Positions 9,116-19,887 of a stretch of DNA of 34,725 bases are shown one piece after another. Position 1 is the first letter of the stretch, and each line of letters starts with the position of its first letter. Under the pieces are notes generated by a model. That model did no database searches, had not been told where the DNA came from, and saw only the letters and a list, made by a program, of their open reading frames with translations. The DNA lies in NCBI GenBank assembly GCA_024685635.1, contig JAIKVP010000064.1, positions 1 through 34,725 on the forward strand, read 5' to 3'. The DNA comes from Lachnospiraceae bacterium. GTDB taxonomy: Bacteria > Bacillota > Clostridia > Lachnospirales > Lachnospiraceae. A program made the translations under genes and the position numbers.

Positions 9116-10894
9116 TTATTCCTCATCCTTGATAACAAGCTCACTAGGAATGTACTTACATATCATAGACAAAAGCTCCTCCTGCTGAACAGGCTTGGAA
9201 ATGTAATCTACAAAGCCATCCTTCATATATTCCTCTCTAGCCCCCGCAATAGCGTTGGCAGTCAAAACGACAACCGGTGTGTCAACATTCTTGTGAGATT
9301 CCATATTCTGAATGTGCTTTAAGGTCTCGACTCCATCCATCTCAGGCATCATATGATCAAGGAAAATGATATCGTATTTCTTCTCAAAGACCTTAGATAT
9401 ACACTCTTCTCCGCTAATTGCATCATCAATCTTGGCTTTTGTCTTCTTAAGCAGCCCCTTAAATACCTTGATATTCATCTCAACATCATCAACCACCAAA
9501 ATCTTAGCCTCAGGCATCTTTGGTATCTTAACGTCCTTATTAGAACTCTTTATGTATGCCTGGTACTTCTTATCAAAGTCACCTATAGGCTTCTTATTCA
9601 CTATCTTCTGAGGAATAGCAACTGTAAATGTTGAGCCCTGCCCATAGACACTCTTAACATCTATGCTACCTTCCATAAGCTCAACTAGTTTATTGGTTAA
9701 AGAAAGACCTAAACCTGTACCCTCGATATTACGATTCTTCTTCTCATCTAATCGACTAAAATTTAAGAATAATTTGTCCTTATCCTCTTCCTTTATACCG
9801 ATTCCAGTATCTTCAATCTCAATCCTTAAGACTATCTCATCATCATTACGCGACTCCTCTTTCATCCTGAGTGAGACCTTACCCTTGTGTGTGTACTTAA
9901 CAGCATTTGACAAAAAGTTATTGATAATCTGCCTGATTCTGACCTCATCTCCATAGAGAATAGACGGCAAATTCTTGTCTATATCCATATCAAGCTCAAG
10001 CTTCTTCTTCTGAGCCCTAATCTGAGTCATATTATAGCAGTCATTTAAGACTGTAAATAAGTCATACTCAACCGGTACAAGCTCCATCTTGCCCGACTCA
10101 ATCTTAGAAATATCAAGAATATCATTGATAATAGAAAGAAGTGACTGACTTGCGCTGTTAACATTTTTTGCGTACTCTCTTACTGCGTCAACATTGTTCT
10201 CATCTAGCTCCTCAAGCAGCATATTATTCATTCCAATGATTCCATTGATAGGAGTTCTAATCTCGTGAGACATATTAGCAAGGAACTGACTCTTGGCCTC
10301 ATTGGCAACACGAAGCTCCCTGTCCTTACTTAAGATTTCTTTTCTCTGCTTCTCATAAACATAAGTCTGATATTTGAAAATGACACCGATAATCGTAGAA
10401 ACCGCAGCGATTGTCTGAAGAATATCCTGCTGCATAAAACTTTCAGGCATCTTCTTAATAAGCTCAGGATGGCTTGAACCAAACATAATCGTGCCCTCCA
10501 TAACTATCAGGTTAACTACAAACATAATGTAACAAGACTTGCCTTTAAGTGTCAGCCAGGTAAAAATAAGACCCATCACAAACCAGATAGGCATACCACT
10601 GTGCATTCCACCTGAATTAAAATACATCCATGGAAAAATTACGATATTGGCCATTCCTGTAATTAAGGTAGCCGCAACATTGGTGAGATTAAGCACCACA
10701 GAAATGTATAAAGATACTAAGACAACTGCCAATAAAACTGCCGTAACTATAGCACTAGAATAACCTCCAATCGCAATAGTTACTATTAAAGAAAATGTTC
10801 CTCCGACAAATGCAGCGCTCAATATAAGATTTAGGAGCCTCTGCTGAATGTCAAGCTCCTCCCTAAATAATAAAAGCCATAATTTCTTAATCAT
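9116..10894 (-). CDS. Membrane hybrid histidine kinase (HisKA-HATPase-REC)
   Basis: [39 protein letters not shown], receiver [15 protein letters not shown]...VDYISKPV. Confidence 0.95.
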   Translation of the reverse strand: MIKKLWLLLFREELDIQQRLLNLILSAAFVGGTFSLIVTIAIGGYSSAIVTAVLLAVVLVSLYISVVLNLTNVAATLITGMANIVIFPWMYFNSGGMHSGMPIWFVMGLIFTWLTLKGKSCYIMFVVNLIVMEGTIMFGSSHPELIKKMPESFMQQDILQTIAAVSTIIGVIFKYQTYVYEKQRKEILSKDRELRVANEAKSQFLANMSHEIRTPINGIIGMNNMLLEELDENNVDAVREYAKNVNSASQSLLSIINDILDISKIESGKMELVPVEYDLFTVLNDCYNMTQIRAQKKKLELDMDIDKNLPSILYGDEVRIRQIINNFLSNAVKYTHKGKVSLRMKEESRNDDEIVLRIEIEDTGIGIKEEDKDKLFLNFSRLDEKKNRNIEGTGLGLSLTNKLVELMEGSIDVKSVYGQGSTFTVAIPQKIVNKKPIGDFDKKYQAYIKSSNKDVKIPKMPEAKILVVDDVEMNIKVFKGLLKKTKAKIDDAISGEECISKVFEKKYDIIFLDHMMPEMDGVETLKHIQNMESHKNVDTPVVVLTANAIAGAREEYMKDGFVDYISKPVQQEELLSMICKYIPSELVIKDEE

Positions 10895-10971
10895 TGTACT
10901 ATCCCTTCTAAATTAACACACGACTATAATTCCCCACGAAATTATATCACATTTAAGCGTTTAATTCCATA

Positions 10972-11562
10972 TTAGATCGGATAATCGTCTAAAGAAATCT
11001 CATCAGCAAAACAAAGTCCCTTAGAGTCATGCGAAGCAATTATAATTAACTTATCTTTTTGCTTCTCCTTAATATAGCTGATAACCTTGTCCTTATTGCC
11101 CTCATCTAAACCATTAAATGGCTCATCAAGTATATAAAAATCTCTTGAAAATGCTAGCGCCCTAACGATTGAAACACGCCTTTTTTGTCCGCCCGAAAGT
11201 TTCTTAACTGGCTTATTAATAAGCGATTCATCTAAGAGCTTTTTAAGCTCATTAATTGCGTCCTCTTTTTTAGCATTTGCCTTGGTTAGCATGACATTTT
11301 CTATGCTTGAAAAGTCCTCTAAGAGCCTGTCTTCCTGAAAGACAACACCGACTCCTTCATCTGAATTCTTAATCTCATCTGAGAAAATAATCTCGCCAGA
11401 ATCAGCTTTTTCAAGGCCTAATATTAAGCGCAGCAATGTAGTCTTACCAATCCCTGAAATGCCTGTTAAGAGATAGCACTTGCCTTCTTCAAACTTTATA
11501 TTTAGCTTATCAAAAACCACGAGGTCATTATAGCTTTTAGAAATGTTCTTAAACTCAATCAT
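10972..11562 (-). CDS. ABC transporter ATP-binding protein
   Basis: Walker A GISGIGKTTL, signature LSGGQKRRVSIVRAL, Walker B FYILDEPF. Confidence 0.93.
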   Translation of the reverse strand: MIEFKNISKSYNDLVVFDKLNIKFEEGKCYLLTGISGIGKTTLLRLILGLEKADSGEIIFSDEIKNSDEGVGVVFQEDRLLEDFSSIENVMLTKANAKKEDAINELKKLLDESLINKPVKKLSGGQKRRVSIVRALAFSRDFYILDEPFNGLDEGNKDKVISYIKEKQKDKLIIIASHDSKGLCFADEISLDDYPI

Positions 11563-12310
11563 CTACATCACCTCCAGGCTTCATCAGATTAAGAATGAAT
11601 AAGACTATCTTCTCAACTATTGCAGTCAAAACTACTATCGCTATCGTCCATGCAAATAGCTCATCAGTCTCAAGATAAATCTTAGAAAGATATAAGCCGT
11701 TACCCATAGTATTAAGCGGCTGGCCGATAACCTCCGCTGCCACGCCACTCTTAAAACTCATGCCGACAGCAAGCTTCATAGCAGCCAATAAAAAAGGATA
11801 AAGCTGTGGAAAATAAACATAGTGAATCTTCTTTTTAAGGCCGACATTGTAGACCTTGCACATCTCAAGAAGGTTAGAATCTGTAGCGTCTATACCCTCT
11901 AAACTGTCATGGTATAAGACAGGCATAGTTACAATCATACAGATAAAAATAGAGGTATTTTTATTGCCAAGCCAGATTAGTAAAATGATTACAAAGCTCG
12001 CAACCGGCACAGACCTCATAAGCAAAAATATAGGCTTTAAGAACTCTCTTATAATATTAAACTGACTAGACAAAAAACCAAGCAATATTCCAAATGAAAC
12101 TCCTAAAACAAAGCCCAATAATATCCTAACTAAACTGCTTAATATAGACCTATAAAAATCCGCAGTAAAAGAAAGCCCTATTAGAGCCCGAACCGTCTCA
12201 ATAGGACCTGCTAATAATATATCGTTGTTAATAATTAAAGCCAGAATCTGCCAGATTATAATCCAGCAGATTACAGGCAAAATCTTTTTAATATATTTTA
12301 TCATTGTCAT
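11555..12310 (-). CDS. ABC transporter permease (SsuC/TauC-type)
   Basis: Multi-TM; LGFVLGVSFGILLGFL, SFKSGVAAEVIGQPLNTMGNGLY; overlaps the ATPase start. Confidence 0.9.
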   Translation of the reverse strand: MTMIKYIKKILPVICWIIIWQILALIINNDILLAGPIETVRALIGLSFTADFYRSILSSLVRILLGFVLGVSFGILLGFLSSQFNIIREFLKPIFLLMRSVPVASFVIILLIWLGNKNTSIFICMIVTMPVLYHDSLEGIDATDSNLLEMCKVYNVGLKKKIHYVYFPQLYPFLLAAMKLAVGMSFKSGVAAEVIGQPLNTMGNGLYLSKIYLETDELFAWTIAIVVLTAIVEKIVLFILNLMKPGGDVDD

Positions 12311-13392
12311 TACTTCACATAGTAGAAATCATCTGAAGGTAAAGTACCTCCAACTGCCTTAGGCTCCTGATCAAATAAAACCTTAAGATATCCGCTTAAA
12401 GTATCCTTCATCTCGCTTCCAGTCATACAGCATATATTACACTGTGGAATCGCCTTAACAGCGATAGGCTCCTTAGCTATAATACCCTGCTCAACAACTA
12501 ATTTGGCAGTTCCTTCAACATCTGAATTGGCCTTATCTGCACTTGCCTTATGCGCCTCAATAAATGCATCAACAGCCAAAGGATGCTCCTTTAAGAACTT
12601 GTTGCTCACAACAGTTACACCAGTTACTATTGAGCATTCAGTATTAACCTCGCTAAAAGCACTATCCAAAGAAAATGCTAGCTTAACCGCCTCATTCTGA
12701 GCGAGGGCAGCTATAACAAATGGCTGTGGAAGTACAGCAACTGCATTGGGATCCTTAGCTAACAAGGCCGCAATCTCAGTAGGTTCTGACTTAAACTCCA
12801 AGCTACAATCAGTTATACCCTTTTGATCAAGCAAGTATCTAAGCGTGTACTCTGGTGTTGCTCCCTGACCTGTAAGGTAAACTGTCTTACCCGCCAAATC
12901 AGCAACTCCCTTAACCGAAGAATCTCCTGTCACACAATATAATACTCCAAGGGTATTAATATCAATAACGCTAACCCCACCCTCTACCTTGCTATTCATA
13001 ATAGCAGCGACATTGGATGGAACAAGACCTATATCAGCCTTGCCTGCTACCATATCAGCCATAATCTCAGCACCACCAGTTAACATTGTAAATTCATAGT
13101 TGCCATTAGCAGCATTAGCCTTAGCATCAGCCATAAGATTAACAAGGCCGATGGTTGTAGGACCCTTTAGTGCTTCAACTCTTACGGTAACATCATCTGT
13201 CTCAACTGGGGCTTTGGTAGTCTCTACCTCAGTTTCAGCCTCAGTTTCAGCTTCAGTTACTTCCTCTGTAGTAGCTTCCTTTTGAGCCAAGGACGATGAA
13301 GATGAACTTCCACACCCTGTAAATGATCCTACAAATACAAGCATTAACAGTAACAAATTCGCAATAACTATTCTCTTTTTCATTTTAGTCAC
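12310..13392 (-). CDS. ABC transporter substrate-binding lipoprotein (NMT1/THI5-like)
   Basis: Lipobox VGSFTGCGSS; Thr/Glu-rich linker; VPSNVAAIMNSK, GKTVYLTGQGATPEYTLRYLL. Confidence 0.9.
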   Translation of the reverse strand: MTKMKKRIVIANLLLLMLVFVGSFTGCGSSSSSSLAQKEATTEEVTEAETEAETEVETTKAPVETDDVTVRVEALKGPTTIGLVNLMADAKANAANGNYEFTMLTGGAEIMADMVAGKADIGLVPSNVAAIMNSKVEGGVSVIDINTLGVLYCVTGDSSVKGVADLAGKTVYLTGQGATPEYTLRYLLDQKGITDCSLEFKSEPTEIAALLAKDPNAVAVLPQPFVIAALAQNEAVKLAFSLDSAFSEVNTECSIVTGVTVVSNKFLKEHPLAVDAFIEAHKASADKANSDVEGTAKLVVEQGIIAKEPIAVKAIPQCNICCMTGSEMKDTLSGYLKVLFDQEPKAVGGTLPSDDFYYVK

Positions 13393-13414
13393 CTTTCAGT
13401 ATGTCATTATTTAG

Positions 13415-15379
13415 TTATACAGTCGTAGCAAGCTTCTCTAATGCAGACTTAATTTTATCTGCTGCGTGAAGTACTATATCTGTTGAAGATGCCATTTCCT
13501 CAGAAGATGCTGCAAGATTCTGTGTCTGCTCGTTGACACCATTTACAATATCCTCTAACTTCTTAGTACCTTCTAGTATGTCATTAACCTTATCCTGAAT
13601 CTGAACCTGGTTCTCACTACTCTGCTCAGCGGCTGACTTAGAGTCACCAGCAAGCTTGGTAATCTGCTCTGCAACAACTGCAAAGCCACGACCAGCTTCA
13701 CCTGCTCTAGCAGACTCAATCGAAGCATTAAGTGCCAAAAGATTGGTCTTGTTGGCAATGCTTACAACCTTATTGTTGTCCTCCTCAAGCATATCTAAGA
13801 ACTCTCTAATCTCATTAACAGCCTCACCTAGCTGAATTGCAAATCCAGACACATCATGCATATCTCCTGAAATGCCGATGCTGTCATTGGCAGTCTGCTC
13901 TGTTCCGCTAGACAAGGTCTCCATAGAAGAATAAAGATCCTCAAACTGCTCATTGATAACTTCAACCGTCTCAATGATAGCCTGCTTTTGAACCTCAATC
14001 TTCTCCTTCTCAGTCTCAAGATTCTCAGCTAACTCTCTTGCGTCACCTAACAAAAGAATCTCATCCTTCTCAAAGTGAATACAGTTCTGCTTGCGGTTAA
14101 AGCCATTATGAATAGCCATAACCATCTCCTCGCAGGTGTCATATCCACAGCAACCACAGTTAATATGGCGCTTAGCCTCAGTGGTCTTATGAAGTGAATT
14201 ATAGATCTCTTCCTTATCTCTAGCAGATGGAATCTTATACTTACTCATAGAAGAGCGGTCTGTATACTTACGCATATAATCTTCAAGACGCAAATGAGAA
14301 AACTGCTCATTTAACTTCTTAAGCCTCTGATCAGGCGTAAGATTCTTAGACCATGGAGACTTCTTCTTGTTAGTCTTAGACTCCTCCTTAATCTTATAAA
14401 GAGCATATAAAGCATCATCAGTCTTATTGATAGCTGGATCAGTAGCCGTTCCGCAAATGCATCCGTTCTCGCAGTTTAGCGCATCGATAAATGCAAACGG
14501 AGTCTTGTCATCCTTAATGCGGTCCTTGTTGGCCTGTAGCCAGTTATACATGCGCTTCTCACCCTCAATCTGGCGAATAGCGACATCCTCACCTAAGAAC
14601 CAGTATACATTCTCTTTAAGTCCACCTGGTGTAGGATATATAGAACCCAAACCATACTCAATCTCATCCAAAACAGATGGGCCAGACACGTTATGCTTTC
14701 TGACATATTTCATAAGGTGGTCAAATGTTACATTGTACTGAATTAAACCCTTATTGTTAGGATCATCAATCTCTAACTTCTTGGCTATACAAGGGCTGAT
14801 AAATGCGAGCTTTTCTGTCATCTTAAGCTCTTTACGGCAATATACCGCAGCACACATCATAGGCGAGTGCACTGGAAACAGCTTAGGAAGAAGCTCTGGA
14901 AGATAATGCTCTATGTAGGTTACAACAGCTGGACACGGCTGTGAGATACCTCCATAAAAGTTATGTTTCTTGATATAGTTTAGATATCCCCAGGTGGTAA
15001 TATCTGCACCAAATGATACTGAAATTATTCGATTAACGCCTAACTTCTTCAAACCACCTAATACTGATTCATACTCTCTTGGATAATTGGCCTTAAATGC
15101 TGGAGCAAGAAGTATAGAAATCTTCTCTCCCTTCTTAAGGTCATCAAAGAATCTCTCTGTATCGTCGAAAAACTCACGAGCTTCATGCTCGCAGGCGTCG
15201 ATGCAGGCACCGCAGGCAATACATCTATTGCCGTCAACCTCAATTCTTGGCTTACCGTCCTTGACAACTGAGACGCAAGCTCCAGGTGCAGAGCAAGCAC
15301 CTATACATCTGTTACATCCAATACAGTTTTCGTTAGTGAATACTAAAGATTGTCCGTCCATGGCAGTCCTCACTTTCAT
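13415..15379 (-). CDS. Fusion: 2x[4Fe-4S] ferredoxin, [FeFe]-hydrogenase large-subunit-like domain, GCCGYDTC Fe-S motif, methyl-accepting signalling domain
   Basis: [11 protein letters not shown] and [11 protein letters not shown] clusters; [25 protein letters not shown] near H-cluster loop positions; [28 protein letters not shown] hairpin tip. ATG 15361 (MDGQSLVF) has the better-spaced SD (GTGAGG). Confidence 0.9.
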   Translation of the reverse strand: MKVRTAMDGQSLVFTNENCIGCNRCIGACSAPGACVSVVKDGKPRIEVDGNRCIACGACIDACEHEAREFFDDTERFFDDLKKGEKISILLAPAFKANYPREYESVLGGLKKLGVNRIISVSFGADITTWGYLNYIKKHNFYGGISQPCPAVVTYIEHYLPELLPKLFPVHSPMMCAAVYCRKELKMTEKLAFISPCIAKKLEIDDPNNKGLIQYNVTFDHLMKYVRKHNVSGPSVLDEIEYGLGSIYPTPGGLKENVYWFLGEDVAIRQIEGEKRMYNWLQANKDRIKDDKTPFAFIDALNCENGCICGTATDPAINKTDDALYALYKIKEESKTNKKKSPWSKNLTPDQRLKKLNEQFSHLRLEDYMRKYTDRSSMSKYKIPSARDKEEIYNSLHKTTEAKRHINCGCCGYDTCEEMVMAIHNGFNRKQNCIHFEKDEILLLGDARELAENLETEKEKIEVQKQAIIETVEVINEQFEDLYSSMETLSSGTEQTANDSIGISGDMHDVSGFAIQLGEAVNEIREFLDMLEEDNNKVVSIANKTNLLALNASIESARAGEAGRGFAVVAEQITKLAGDSKSAAEQSSENQVQIQDKVNDILEGTKKLEDIVNGVNEQTQNLAASSEEMASSTDIVLHAADKIKSALEKLATTV

Positions 15380-15409
15380 ATCTAGTTTGTACTCTCCTTA
15401 ATGTAGAAA

Positions 15410-15438
15410 ATTATATCACTTTTTAAAATCCGAAACAA
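15410..15438 (-). promoter_or_regulatory. Sigma-70-type promoter for the hydrogenase-like/ABC operon
   Basis: Minus strand TTGTTT-N17-TATAAT. Confidence 0.5.
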
Positions 15439-15540
15439 TGAAAAAAGTCAATAAACACGCTATTTTCTTGACATTTTTTTAACAAAGCGGGTCAATTCTA
15501 GTAACAGTCTATAATTGTCTTTTTTTAAATTTAAAAAAAT

Positions 15541-15566
15541 GACGCGCCAGCATTTTCTGACACGCC
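15541..15566 (-). terminator. Terminator after ddh
   Basis: Minus strand GGCGTGTCAG-AAAATG-CTGGCGCGTC (wobble pairs allowed) followed by ATTTTTTT. Confidence 0.7.
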
Positions 15567-15618
15567 ATAATTTACATAATTATTCTAATTAAGATAATCT
15601 ATATAATAGATCCTGATT

Positions 15619-16605
15619 CTATAGATAATGTGCTCTAATCTCATCGCCAGAAAGTGGTGATAGGTAAGCTGGTGCGATGTCAAATACAGTCTTAGCTCCC
15701 TTCATACCTTCTTTATTCATACGATAAGCAGCTCTTGAATAAGCAATAAGTACAGAGCCTGTAAACTCAGGGTTAGAATCAAGAGTAAGCTTGTACTCGA
15801 TAACATGTGTATTCTTGTTATTGTCGCCAGTCTTACCTGTGTAGATAACAGAACCACCATGTGGAAGACCACTGTGGTCTCTTGCCATTTCCTCTTCAGT
15901 GATAAAATGCACTGTTGTATCGTAATCTGCGAAATAATTAGGCATAGTCTTGATAGCATTTTCAATGGCTGCCTTGTCTGCGCCATCCTCTGCTACTACG
16001 AAGCACTCTCTTACATGCTTGTCTCTTGTTGTAAGCTCAGGATTAGAACCGCTTCTAACCTTCTCTACTGAAGCCTCAACAGGGATTGTGTACTGACGGC
16101 AATCCTTAACGCCATCAATTCTTCTTACAGCATCTGAGTGACCCTGGCTAACGCCCTTGCCCCAGAATGTGTAATCCTTGCCCTCTGGCAAAATAGACAT
16201 AGCATAAAGTCTGTTAAGTGAGAACATTCCAGGATCCCAACCGCAGGAAATGATGCCGATCTTGCCAGCATTCTTAGCCGCGTCATCAACATTCTTAAAA
16301 TGCTCTGGAATCTTAGCGTGTGTGTCAAAGCTGTCGATTACATTGTACTTAGCTGCATACTTTGGTGTCATCTCTGGAAGGTCTGTTGCGCTACCGCCGC
16401 AGATAACCAAAACATCGATGTCATTTTCCATATGGTCAAGCTCTGAAGTTGACAATACCTTAGCTGACTCTGTGTTAATCTTAAGGCTTGATGGGTCACG
16501 ACGGGTAAATACTGCCACTAGCTCCATATCCTCAGACTGCTTGATGGCACTCTCAACGCCACGGCCGAGATTACCATAACCTAAAATACCTATTCTTATA
16601 CTCAT
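15619..16605 (-). CDS. ddh: meso-diaminopimelate dehydrogenase
   Basis: SIRIGILGYGNLGRGVESAI Rossmann N-terminus, CGWDPGMFSLNRLY, FWGKGVSQGHSDAVRRIDGVKDCRQYT. Start ATG 16605 is spaced from GGAGG better than 16611. Confidence 0.93.
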   Translation of the reverse strand: MSIRIGILGYGNLGRGVESAIKQSEDMELVAVFTRRDPSSLKINTESAKVLSTSELDHMENDIDVLVICGGSATDLPEMTPKYAAKYNVIDSFDTHAKIPEHFKNVDDAAKNAGKIGIISCGWDPGMFSLNRLYAMSILPEGKDYTFWGKGVSQGHSDAVRRIDGVKDCRQYTIPVEASVEKVRSGSNPELTTRDKHVRECFVVAEDGADKAAIENAIKTMPNYFADYDTTVHFITEEEMARDHSGLPHGGSVIYTGKTGDNNKNTHVIEYKLTLDSNPEFTGSVLIAYSRAAYRMNKEGMKGAKTVFDIAPAYLSPLSGDEIRAHYL

Positions 16606-16689
16606 GAACATTACCTCCTAATGTTTTTATCAACTGAATAATCATAGCATAAATGCAAGCGTATGACTATTATTTTTTTATAAAAAAAT

Positions 16690-16720
16690 CGACTGCATTT
16701 GCCTTAGGAAAATGCAGTCG
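16690..16720 (-). terminator. Terminator after the trpB-like gene
   Basis: Minus strand CGACTGCATTT-TCCTAAGGC-AAATGCAGTCG followed by ATTTTTTTA. Confidence 0.85.
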
Positions 16721-16727
16721 AATATTA

Positions 16728-18095
16728 TCAAATGTTAGGGCAGTTAGCTAGTGATGCAGCAATTTCTTCGTCGCTAGGAATGTAGTCACTCATTTCCCCA
16801 TCGTTAAACTGCTTATATGCATACATATCAAAGTAACCAGTACCTGTAAGACCAAATACGATATTCTTGGCCTCGCCTGTCTCTTTGCACTTCATAGCCT
16901 CATCCATTGCAACCTTGATTGCGTGAGCACTCTCTGGTGCTGGAAGAATACCTTCAATGCGGGCAAACTTCTGAGCTGCGTCAAATACCTCTGTCTGCTT
17001 AACAGTTGTAGCCTCAACGATTCCGTCATCATAAAGCTGTGAAACAATTGAGCTCATTCCATGGTAGCGCAATCCGCCAGCGTGGTTAGGTGCTGGAATA
17101 TAGCCGCTGCCAAGTGTGTACATCTTAGCCAAAGGACAAACCTTACCAGTATCACAGAAGTCATAGCGATATGAACCTCTTGTAAGTGATGGGCAGCTTG
17201 CAGGCTCAACTGCGATAATGCGATAGTTCTTCTCTCCTCTACACATCTCTCCGGCAAATGGGGAAATAAGTCCACCAAGGTTAGATCCACCGCCAGCACA
17301 ACCGATGATAATGTCTGGAGTCACATCATATTTATCAAGTGCAGCCTTGGTCTCAAGACCGATAATTGTCTGATGAAGAAGAACCTGAGAAAGCACTGAA
17401 CCAAGAACGTATCTATATCCCTCCTGAGTTGTAGCTGCCTCAACAGCCTCAGAAATAGCACATCCTAAGCTTCCTGTTGTGCCAGGAAACTCCTCATTAA
17501 TCTTTCTACCGACATTAGTAAGCATAGAAGGTGATGGAGTTACGCTTGCACCGTAGGTTCTCATTACCTCACGTCTAAATGGCTTCTGCTCATATGAAAC
17601 CTTAACCATATATACCTGGCAGTCCAAGTTGAAGTATGAACAAGCCATTGAAAGCGCTGTTCCCCACTGACCTGCACCAGTCTCAGTAGTAACACCCTTT
17701 AGGCCCTGCTCCTTAGCGTAATATGCCTGAGCAATAGCTGAATTGAGCTTGTGGCTTCCTGATGTGTTGTTACCTTCAAATTTATAATAAATATGAGCTG
17801 GAGTTCCTAACTCCTTCTCTAAGCAGTATGCACGTACAAGTGGTGATGGACGATACATCTTATAGAAATTAACAATCTCCTCTGGAATATCAAAATATGG
17901 AGTTGTATCATCAATCTCCTGCTTAACAAGCTCCTTACAAAATACTCCCTCAAGCTCTTCTGCCTTCATTGGCTCTTTAGTAGCAGGATTAAGAAGTGGA
18001 GCTGGTTTGTTCTTCATATCGGCACGAACATTGTACCACTTAGTTGGAATCTCCTTTTCCTCTAAATAAATCTTATAAGGAATCTCTTTACTCAT
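16728..18095 (-). CDS. TrpB-like PLP-dependent enzyme (tryptophan synthase beta chain, TrpB2 type)
   Basis: EGNNTSGSHKLNSAIAQAYYAKEQG, ETGAGQWGTALS, CAGGGSNLGGL; long TrpB2-style N-terminus. Confidence 0.9.
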   Translation of the reverse strand: MSKEIPYKIYLEEKEIPTKWYNVRADMKNKPAPLLNPATKEPMKAEELEGVFCKELVKQEIDDTTPYFDIPEEIVNFYKMYRPSPLVRAYCLEKELGTPAHIYYKFEGNNTSGSHKLNSAIAQAYYAKEQGLKGVTTETGAGQWGTALSMACSYFNLDCQVYMVKVSYEQKPFRREVMRTYGASVTPSPSMLTNVGRKINEEFPGTTGSLGCAISEAVEAATTQEGYRYVLGSVLSQVLLHQTIIGLETKAALDKYDVTPDIIIGCAGGGSNLGGLISPFAGEMCRGEKNYRIIAVEPASCPSLTRGSYRYDFCDTGKVCPLAKMYTLGSGYIPAPNHAGGLRYHGMSSIVSQLYDDGIVEATTVKQTEVFDAAQKFARIEGILPAPESAHAIKVAMDEAMKCKETGEAKNIVFGLTGTGYFDMYAYKQFNDGEMSDYIPSDEEIAASLANCPNI

Positions 18096-18195
18096 TAAAA
18101 TAACCTCCAGTCAAAACTAAAATTTATAAAACACCAAAGACTATTTTATAATTCTTTTAGTTTAAATGCAAGTTTTATAACAATACGCATATAAA

Positions 18196-18987
18196 CTAAC
18201 TAGCCAAATCCCTCTTATTATACGAGGCAAATGCTAAACTGATAGCAGAAACTATCACGACTAAAGCAAGAACAAAGGGAAGCGCCTCTATATCCTTATC
18301 AGAAAAAATCTCTGAAGCATTGGCATAAGAATAAGGGCTTATGAACAGGTAGTCCTTCATATCAGGAACCACCCTTCCAATCAAATCGTAGAAATATAAG
18401 ATCATAGCAAGCCCTAGACCTAAGCCCATCTTATTCTTAGAAGAAAATGCAGATATCAAAAGACATAACGAAGCAATCTCAAGATTCATCAAAAACTGGC
18501 TGGACATAAAGCGGACGAATTCATTTACAGGAACTTCCTCGTCAAGCATGACAAAGCCCAGGACATACAGCACTGAACAAATCAAGGTAAATAAAACAAG
18601 CATTATAAGAACCGAGAGGGACTTAGCTAAAACTACCTTATTTCTACTAACAGGAAGCGATAACAAAAACTCACCCGAATGCATTTCCTCTTCCTTTGAG
18701 ATTATTCCGATTGCTATGATTGCCGCAAACATTCCGCTGCCTATGCCATGCACGGTTCCAACCTCTGTTGCAAAGTAGCCCTTTAGTGTGACTATGCTTA
18801 AGGTGCTCATACCAAAAGCATCAGAAAATGCGCCCATATTAGAAAATGCATCAGCCATTTCCTTCATATCGCCCTGCATACTCTTATAGAGTAAAATGCA
18901 GACAAGGCCCATTCCACCTACTGCCAAGCTCCATATAATAAGCGTTTTAAGGTTAAGCTTTAATTCGTAGATAAATATTGAATTCAT
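18196..18987 (-). CDS. ABC-2 type transporter permease
   Basis: Six-TM protein, GIISKEEEMHSGEFLLSLPVSRNKVVLAKSL motif; follows the ABC ATPase. Confidence 0.88.
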   Translation of the reverse strand: MNSIFIYELKLNLKTLIIWSLAVGGMGLVCILLYKSMQGDMKEMADAFSNMGAFSDAFGMSTLSIVTLKGYFATEVGTVHGIGSGMFAAIIAIGIISKEEEMHSGEFLLSLPVSRNKVVLAKSLSVLIMLVLFTLICSVLYVLGFVMLDEEVPVNEFVRFMSSQFLMNLEIASLCLLISAFSSKNKMGLGLGLAMILYFYDLIGRVVPDMKDYLFISPYSYANASEIFSDKDIEALPFVLALVVIVSAISLAFASYNKRDLAS

Positions 18988-18989
18988 AA

Positions 18990-19682
18990 TTATTCCTCCT
19001 CATCCTCGTAAAACTTAAGAAATGTCTCATCATCAATCTTAGGCGAGTCAAGAAGCGTAAGCCTTCCCTCGCGCATGATGGCTGCATTTTTACAGTATTT
19101 GTTGACCTCTGATAGGACGTGAGTTGAAAGTAAGCAGGTCGCACCCTTATCAACATACTCTTTTATGAGTTCAAAAAACTTCTTTTGCATAAGCGGATCA
19201 AGGCCACCTGTTGGCTCGTCAAAGATAAATAGTTCTGGCTTGTGCTGCATGGCACATACTATGCTTACTTTTTTACGATTACCTAAGGATAGCTCTTTAA
19301 TTCTCTTATTGGTGTCTAGTTTAAGGCGCTCCACAAGCATTTCGGCCTCTTTGCTACAGTCCATTTTTCTTACGCTCTCAGCGTATTTGATGACATCAGA
19401 CACCTTCATTGAGTTGTAAAACCAGGCTTCTGACGGCATGTAGCCTACTTTCTTTAAGATTTCTTCGCGATCAGTTATGCTGTCTTTTCCAAGAATTTTG
19501 ATGCTGCCTTCCTGGAATTTTAGAAAGCCTAGCATTGAGCGGATGGTGGTTGATTTGCCTGCTCCATTTGGCCCTAAAAAGCCAAATATATCACCCTTTT
19601 TTATGCTAAGATTAACATCAATCACGCCTCTGTTTTTGCCGTAGCTTTTAGTTAGATTCTTTATTTCTATTACATTTTCCAT
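18990..19682 (-). CDS. ABC transporter ATP-binding protein (ABC-2 type)
   Basis: Walker A FLGPNGAGKSTTIR, LSLGNRKKVSIVCAM, Walker B FIFDEPTGGLDPLM. Confidence 0.93.
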   Translation of the reverse strand: MENVIEIKNLTKSYGKNRGVIDVNLSIKKGDIFGFLGPNGAGKSTTIRSMLGFLKFQEGSIKILGKDSITDREEILKKVGYMPSEAWFYNSMKVSDVIKYAESVRKMDCSKEAEMLVERLKLDTNKRIKELSLGNRKKVSIVCAMQHKPELFIFDEPTGGLDPLMQKKFFELIKEYVDKGATCLLSTHVLSEVNKYCKNAAIMREGRLTLLDSPKIDDETFLKFYEDEEE

Positions 19683-19780
19683 AGCGAGTCCTCCCTTATT
19701 TTTGCTTAAAATACTGACTTTGTTTTGATTTTAATTATACCATAATCATCTTCTTAATCATAAGATAACAGAATAAAAAA

Positions 19781-19803
19781 ACGGGAACAATAGCTGTTCC
19801 CGT
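19781..19803 (-). terminator. Terminator after DUF3021-like gene
   Basis: ACGGGAACA-GCTAT-TGTTCCCGT on the minus strand followed by TTTTTTT. Confidence 0.75.
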
Positions 19804-19865
19804 AAGTTGCACTTATTTGACTTTAAGGTGCACTTTATTCTTCTTAATGTACTTTTCGTCGTTAT
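19803..19865. repeat. 21-bp-phased direct repeats, candidate LytTR-type binding array
   Basis: TAAGTTGCACTT (19803), TAAGGTGCACTT (19824), TAATGTACTTTT (19845): starts exactly 21 bp apart. Confidence 0.5.
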
Positions 19866-19887
19866 TTAGTCATTCTTTATTCATTAT

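Noticed and set aside
13573-14019. Minus-strand alternative-frame ORFs (61 and 63 aa, Arg/Leu-rich)
   Set aside because: Out-of-frame shadows inside the hydrogenase-like/MCP gene.
16728-18095. Incomplete trp operon
   Set aside because: TrpB2-type genes commonly stand alone; absence of trpA beside it is not by itself unusual.
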